The notes under the pieces: model-generated
Told to the model about the DNA's origin: nothing
What the model saw: only the letters and a program-made list of their open reading frames with translations
The model's database searches: none
Shown here: in pieces, positions 15,296 through 17,930 of the stretch
Position numbering within the stretch: position 1 is the first letter of the stretch
How the letters are laid out: each line of letters opens with the position of its first letter
Assembly: GCA_021160785.1 (NCBI GenBank)
Contig: JAGHBX010000154.1
Location: forward strand, 1-17,930
Length of the DNA: 17,930 nucleotides
Direction: 5' to 3'
Source: Planctomycetota bacterium
GTDB lineage: Bacteria > Planctomycetota > Phycisphaerae > Sedimentisphaerales > Anaerohalosphaeraceae
Made by a program: the position numbers and the translations under genes

Positions 15296-15712
15296 CTACT
15301 CCCCGATAATCTTAACCAGAAGGCGTTTTTTGCGTTTGCCGTCGAACTCATAGTAGAAGATATGTTCCCACGGCCCCAGGTGAAGCTGCCCCTCTGTAAT
15401 CGCAACCACGACCTGGCGCCCCATGATCTGTCGCTTCATGTGAGCGTCCGCGTTATCTTCGTATCCATTATGGCGGTATTGGCTGTGCGGTTTTTCCGGG
15501 GCGAGCTTTTCCAGCCAGACCTCGTAGTCATGATGCAGGCCGGATTCATTATCGTTAATGAATACCGACGCCGTTATGTGCATCGCGTTAACGAGTACAA
15601 GGCCGTCCTGAACACCGCTTTCGTCAACAAGCCGTTCCACTTCACTATGGATAGATACAATAGCCCGCCGCTGCGGCACATCCATCCAAATCTCTTTTGT
15701 CAATGTCTTCAT
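15296..15712 (-). CDS. YjbQ-family (UPF0047) protein, putative secondary thiamine-phosphate synthase
   Basis: This 138-residue protein of the YjbQ/UPF0047 family shows family-typical length and motifs: AMHITASVFINDNE (43-56), HHDYEVWLEKL (60-70), and the block at 86-125 with DNADAHMKRQIMG, ITEGQLHLGPWEHIFYYEFDG. Members form compact trimers, and some have weak thiamine-phosphate synthase activity; the main role is not established. The ATG at 15710-15712 is chosen because GGAGG lies eight bases upstream and homology begins here. A longer in-frame start at 15769 would add 19 residues covering the promoter. It is the first gene of the YjbQ-phosphoesterase-LysE unit. Confidence 0.92.
   Translation of the reverse strand: MKTLTKEIWMDVPQRRAIVSIHSEVERLVDESGVQDGLVLVNAMHITASVFINDNESGLHHDYEVWLEKLAPEKPHSQYRHNGYEDNADAHMKRQIMGRQVVVAITEGQLHLGPWEHIFYYEFDGKRKKRLLVKIIGE
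15299..15304 (-). promoter_or_regulatory. Shine-Dalgarno of the phosphoesterase inside the YjbQ 3' end
   Basis: GGGGAG abuts the YjbQ-family stop codon (15296-15298) and lies seven bases before the GTG at 15291. This places re-initiation signals for the second gene within the first. Confidence 0.75.
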
Positions 15713-15740
15713 GTTACAAGCCTCCGCTATAGACGCGATA

Positions 15741-15769
15741 ATTATAACCTTATCAGCAGAATAAGGCAA
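15741..15769 (-). promoter_or_regulatory. Promoter of YjbQ-phosphoesterase-LysE operon
   Basis: TTGCCT (15764-15769) and a perfect TATAAT (15741-15746) are 17 bases apart on the minus strand, giving a leader of about 20-25 bases. The spacer is largely occupied by the inverted repeat CCTTAT/ATAAGG (15748-15766), a possible repressor site overlapping the promoter. Confidence 0.6.
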
Positions 15770-15850
15770 GGATCAGGGTATATCCTGCCTGTGGAGTTGG
15801 CGTCAACCTCGCCGTCGAATAGCCCGCCGGCAACCCGCAAAAGCCGTTCG

Positions 15851-15866
15851 TCACAAAAATATGTGA
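15851..15866. promoter_or_regulatory. Inverted repeat TCACA-N6-TGTGA upstream of zinc-ribbon gene promoter
   Basis: The two five-base arms are perfect complements with a six-base A/T spacer. They sit eight bases upstream of the predicted -35. Arm order is the reverse of the CRP consensus, so it is not a CRP site. A dimeric regulator is possible. Confidence 0.3.
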
Positions 15867-15873
15867 ATTTTCC

Positions 15874-15901
15874 TTGAAGATTCTGCAACATCAAACATAA
15901 T
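15874..15901 (+). promoter_or_regulatory. Probable promoter of zinc-ribbon / RNase HI-PurN unit
   Basis: TTGAAG (15874-15879) and CATAAT (15896-15901) are separated by 16 bases, with the -10 matching five of six positions. The predicted start is near 15908, about 43 bases before the ATG. Confidence 0.4.
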
Positions 15902-15950
15902 AGGCAATAGTCGGGCCTGGGGGGCTAAAAAGTGAATAGAAGGAGTGTCA

Positions 15951-16685
15951 ATGGGACCTGTATTGAATGGGCTTATAAAGCTTCAAAGCGTCGAAAACCG
16001 TCTGCGCGCTGTCAAATCCAAGCTGGCCAGATGCAGAAGGACCGTTATCTTCCAGGAAAATCAGCTTCGATCGCTGCAAAACGGCCTTGAGGCGAAAAAG
16101 GAAGAAATCAAAATGACTCGTGTCCAGGTGGACCGATTCGAGCTTGACCTCAGGCATCGAGACGAAAGCATCTCCCGGCTCAGGGCCGCCCTCAATATGG
16201 CAAAGACGAACAAGGAATACTCAGCCATCCTCACTGAGTTAAACACTTCCAAGGCGGATAATTCCAAGATCGAAAGCCAGGCGCTGGATCTGATGAAGAA
16301 CATCGAAGCCGACCAGGCCGCCTCCGCCGAGATACAGCAGCAGATTGACGAACACATGGCCAATCTCGACCGGTTGAGAAAAGGCAACGAGGTCAAGGCA
16401 GCCGAACACGAGGCCGAAATCGCCGAAATCCAGGTCGAGTGGGATGCCGCCGCCAAAGACATACCCGCCGAGGCACTGCGGGTATTCAACCGGGTCGCCG
16501 AAACGTACGACGGTGAGGCCGTTGCCGTCGCAGGAAAACAAAACGAAAAAGTCGAAGTCTTCAGTTGCGGCGGATGCTTCATGGGAATTCCCGCGGAAAT
16601 CGTTAACCGTCTCATGACCAATGACGAGGTCATCCGCTGCTCGAATTGCACCCGCATACTGATCCTCAAGGAGTCCAAAGAGTAG
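15951..16685 (+). CDS. C4-type zinc-ribbon coiled-coil protein (DUF164/HP0958-like)
   Basis: This is a 244-residue protein with a long helical hairpin (about 8-175, heptad-like charged sequence) followed by a C-terminal zinc ribbon. Cys206-x2-Cys209 and Cys230-x2-Cys233 are the four metal ligands. The family block KTNKEYSAILTEL (85-97) is present. The related Helicobacter HP0958 is a flagellar RNA- and protein-binding chaperone, but most members lack a known role. The ATG at 15951 is preferred because AAGGAG (15940-15945) sits five bases before it. An in-frame GTG at 15945 overlaps the SD itself and cannot be the start. The RNase HI-PurN fusion follows after 54 bases, an arrangement recalling the mycobacterial zinc-ribbon/RNase H pair. 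Confidence 0.9.
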   Translation: MGPVLNGLIKLQSVENRLRAVKSKLARCRRTVIFQENQLRSLQNGLEAKKEEIKMTRVQVDRFELDLRHRDESISRLRAALNMAKTNKEYSAILTELNTSKADNSKIESQALDLMKNIEADQAASAEIQQQIDEHMANLDRLRKGNEVKAAEHEAEIAEIQVEWDAAAKDIPAEALRVFNRVAETYDGEAVAVAGKQNEKVEVFSCGGCFMGIPAEIVNRLMTNDEVIRCSNCTRILILKESKE

Positions 16686-16739
16686 GATTCATATCGACGG
16701 CGGAGCTTTGAGCCATTTGAGATTTCGGAGAATCTGATT

Positions 16740-17825
16740 GTGCAGCAGCATATTATTATTCATACCGACGGCGGAAGCAGGGGAAATCCCGGTCCGGCGG
16801 CGGCAGCCTATGTACTATCCGAACCCGGCGGCAGGACCATCGAGAGCAAAGGATTCTTTCTCGGCAAGACCACCAATAATGTCGCCGAATACGCCGGTCT
16901 GCTCAAGGCGCTAAACGCCGCAAAACAACGGCAGGCGAAGATCATCAGCGCCTACACCGACAGCGAACTGATGGCCCGCCAGATTAACGGGCAATACAAA
17001 GTCAAGAGCCCCAAATTGCGTCCGATCTATGCCGATTGCATGCAGTTGCTAAACGGCTTCGACAAATGGCGGGTCTCACACATCAGGAGGGAGAAGAACA
17101 CCCTCGCCGACGAACTCGCCAACCAAGTCATGGACGCCCGGCGTGATATCGACGGTGTAAGCACGCAGGCTTCGGTTTGCGATAAACCAGCCGGCAAGAG
17201 AGTCCGCCTGGCAATACTGCTCAGCGGCGGCGGGACAACCATGGTCAATATCCACGAGCAAATCCAGGCCGGCCGGCTCAACGCCGAGATTGCCGTTGTC
17301 GTCAGTTCCCGCGCACAGGTCAAGGGAGTCGAGCGGGCAAGAGGTATCGGCCTGGAACCGGTGATCATACGAAAGAAGGATCATCCCGATATCGAGGAGT
17401 TTTCGGCTCGCATCAAAGATACGCTGGATGAGGCAAAGGTCGATCTCGTCATTCAGGCCGGCTGGCTGTGTCTGTGGCTGATACCGCCGGAATACGAAAA
17501 CCGCGTGATGAACATCCACCCCGCACTGCTGCCGAGCTTCGGCGGACAGGGCATGTGGGGGCGGCATGTACACGAGGCGGTCCTCGCCGCCGGCTGCAAG
17601 ATCAGCGGCTGTACCGTCCATTTCTGCACTAACGAATACGACAAGGGGCCCATCATCGTGCAGCGATCGTGCCCGGTCGAACCCGATGACGACGCCGACT
17701 CGCTCGCCGGGCGTGTCTTCGAGCAGGAGTGTATCGCCTACCCCGAGGCAATAAAGCTCTTTGCCGAAGACAGAATAGCCGTCCAAGGCCGAACCGCAAA
17801 GATAACACCCGCCCCCTGCCGCTAA
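16740..17825 (+). CDS. Fusion of RNase HI and PurN-type formyltransferase
   Basis: One uninterrupted 361-residue ORF encodes two enzymes. Residues 1-135 are RNase HI-like, cleaving RNA in RNA-DNA hybrids. All four acidic active-site positions are present: Asp10 (HTDGGSRGNPGP), Glu50 (NNVAEY), Asp74 (YTDSEL) and Asp124 (LADELAN). A linker of about 20 residues follows (136-154). Residues 155-350 are a phosphoribosylglycinamide formyltransferase-like domain: phosphate loop ILLSGGGTT (159-167), AGWLCLW (240-246), catalytic NIHP with Asn258 and His260, and the Asp301 position in YDKGP. This enzyme adds the first formyl group in purine synthesis using 10-formyl-tetrahydrofolate. The start is a GTG with CGGAG nine bases upstream. 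A terminator follows directly. Both domains look catalytically intact. A frameshift artefact is unlikely because the linker reads through in one frame with normal codons. Confidence 0.9.
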   Translation: MQQHIIIHTDGGSRGNPGPAAAAYVLSEPGGRTIESKGFFLGKTTNNVAEYAGLLKALNAAKQRQAKIISAYTDSELMARQINGQYKVKSPKLRPIYADCMQLLNGFDKWRVSHIRREKNTLADELANQVMDARRDIDGVSTQASVCDKPAGKRVRLAILLSGGGTTMVNIHEQIQAGRLNAEIAVVVSSRAQVKGVERARGIGLEPVIIRKKDHPDIEEFSARIKDTLDEAKVDLVIQAGWLCLWLIPPEYENRVMNIHPALLPSFGGQGMWGRHVHEAVLAAGCKISGCTVHFCTNEYDKGPIIVQRSCPVEPDDDADSLAGRVFEQECIAYPEAIKLFAEDRIAVQGRTAKITPAPCR

Positions 17826-17836
17826 TTGCCGGCGAG

Positions 17837-17877
17837 TCAGGCTCAGATTCGTGGGGATGCTGAGGGTCTGATTTTTT
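17837..17877 (+). terminator. Intrinsic terminator after RNase HI-PurN gene
   Basis: TCAG (17837-17840) pairs with CTGA (17868-17871) and CTCAG (17842-17846) pairs with CTGAG (17860-17864), with a small internal bulge and a 13-base loop. Six T residues follow at 17872-17877, 12 bases after the stop codon. Confidence 0.6.
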
Positions 17878-17929
17878 CGAGAAGTTTGCTGATTGTGAGC
17901 TGGGTCTTTAGTAGTGGTCTGTCCTGGAG
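17843..17929 (-). CDS. Possible 3' end of a minus-strand gene (partial)
   Basis: From the right edge the minus strand is open for 28 codons in one frame, ending at the TGA 17843-17845. The translation contains an amphipathic, helix-like stretch (LLKTQLTISKLLEKIRPS) that could be a genuine C-terminus. It overlaps the terminator hairpin of the convergent gene. It is too short to identify, and other frames here are also open, so this is tentative. Confidence 0.25.
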   Translation of the reverse strand, partial: LQDRPLLKTQLTISKLLEKIRPSASPRI

Positions 17930-17930
17930 G

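Noticed and set aside
15851..15866. CRP/FNR-type binding site
   Set aside because: The arms are TCACA-N6-TGTGA, the reverse order of the CRP consensus; I keep it only as a generic inverted repeat.
1..17930. CRISPR arrays, insertion sequences, prophage or defence genes
   Set aside because: No regularly spaced repeats, transposase, integrase or nuclease-helicase defence motifs were found; the genes are housekeeping, envelope or glycan-related.

Overview
The window is an ordinary-looking bacterial chromosome segment (moderate-to-high GC, Shine-Dalgarno-led genes, some GTG/TTG starts). A Tat-exported formylglycine sulfatase next to a heparinase II/III-type lyase, secreted proteins of no recognised family, a C-terminally extended ribosomal protein S2 and an AsmA-like envelope protein together suggest a polysaccharide-degrading member of the Planctomycetota/PVC group, possibly Phycisphaerae. 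That placement is inference; there is no rRNA, tRNA, CRISPR array or insertion sequence in the window to test it with.

Layout. (1) 1-3256, minus strand: a secreted heparinase II/III-family protein followed by a Tat-exported sulfatase that runs off the left edge, probably one polysaccharide-catabolic operon. (2) 3257-3900: a 644-base non-coding region. It holds a minus-strand promoter for the lyase gene, a separate minus-strand mini transcription unit (promoter, possible 33-residue ORF or small RNA, strong hairpin terminator), an 18-bp perfect palindrome, and a plus-strand 23-codon leader ORF containing a 10-bp inverted repeat. (3) 3901-5370, plus: a 489-residue secreted protein of unknown function with a degenerate thioredoxin/redoxin-like C-terminal half. 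(4) 5405-8923: the translation/nucleotide cluster rpsB-tsf (minus) and pyrH-frr (plus), arranged divergently around a 385-base promoter region instead of in the usual single co-directional run. (5) 9055-13054, plus: an AsmA-like envelope protein and a YihY/BrkB-family membrane protein. (6) 13057-15712, minus: a tight three-gene unit of a YjbQ-family protein, a secreted purple-acid-phosphatase-like metallophosphoesterase (start re-assigned to a GTG four bases after the YjbQ stop) and a LysE-family exporter (start re-assigned to an internal TTG with a clear SD). (7) 15951-17825, plus: a C4 zinc-ribbon coiled-coil protein and a single-chain fusion of RNase HI with a PurN-type formyltransferase, closed by a hairpin terminator at 17837-17877.

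How they work together. The lyase and sulfatase would cleave and desulfate an acidic, sulfated polysaccharide outside the cytoplasm. S2, EF-Ts, UMP kinase and ribosome recycling factor are housekeeping functions. The AsmA-like and BrkB-like pair points to envelope maintenance. The most distinctive items are the RNase HI-PurN fusion, which sits next to a zinc-ribbon gene much as the mycobacterial RNase H/phosphatase fusion does, and the structured 3.46-3.9 kb intergenic region.
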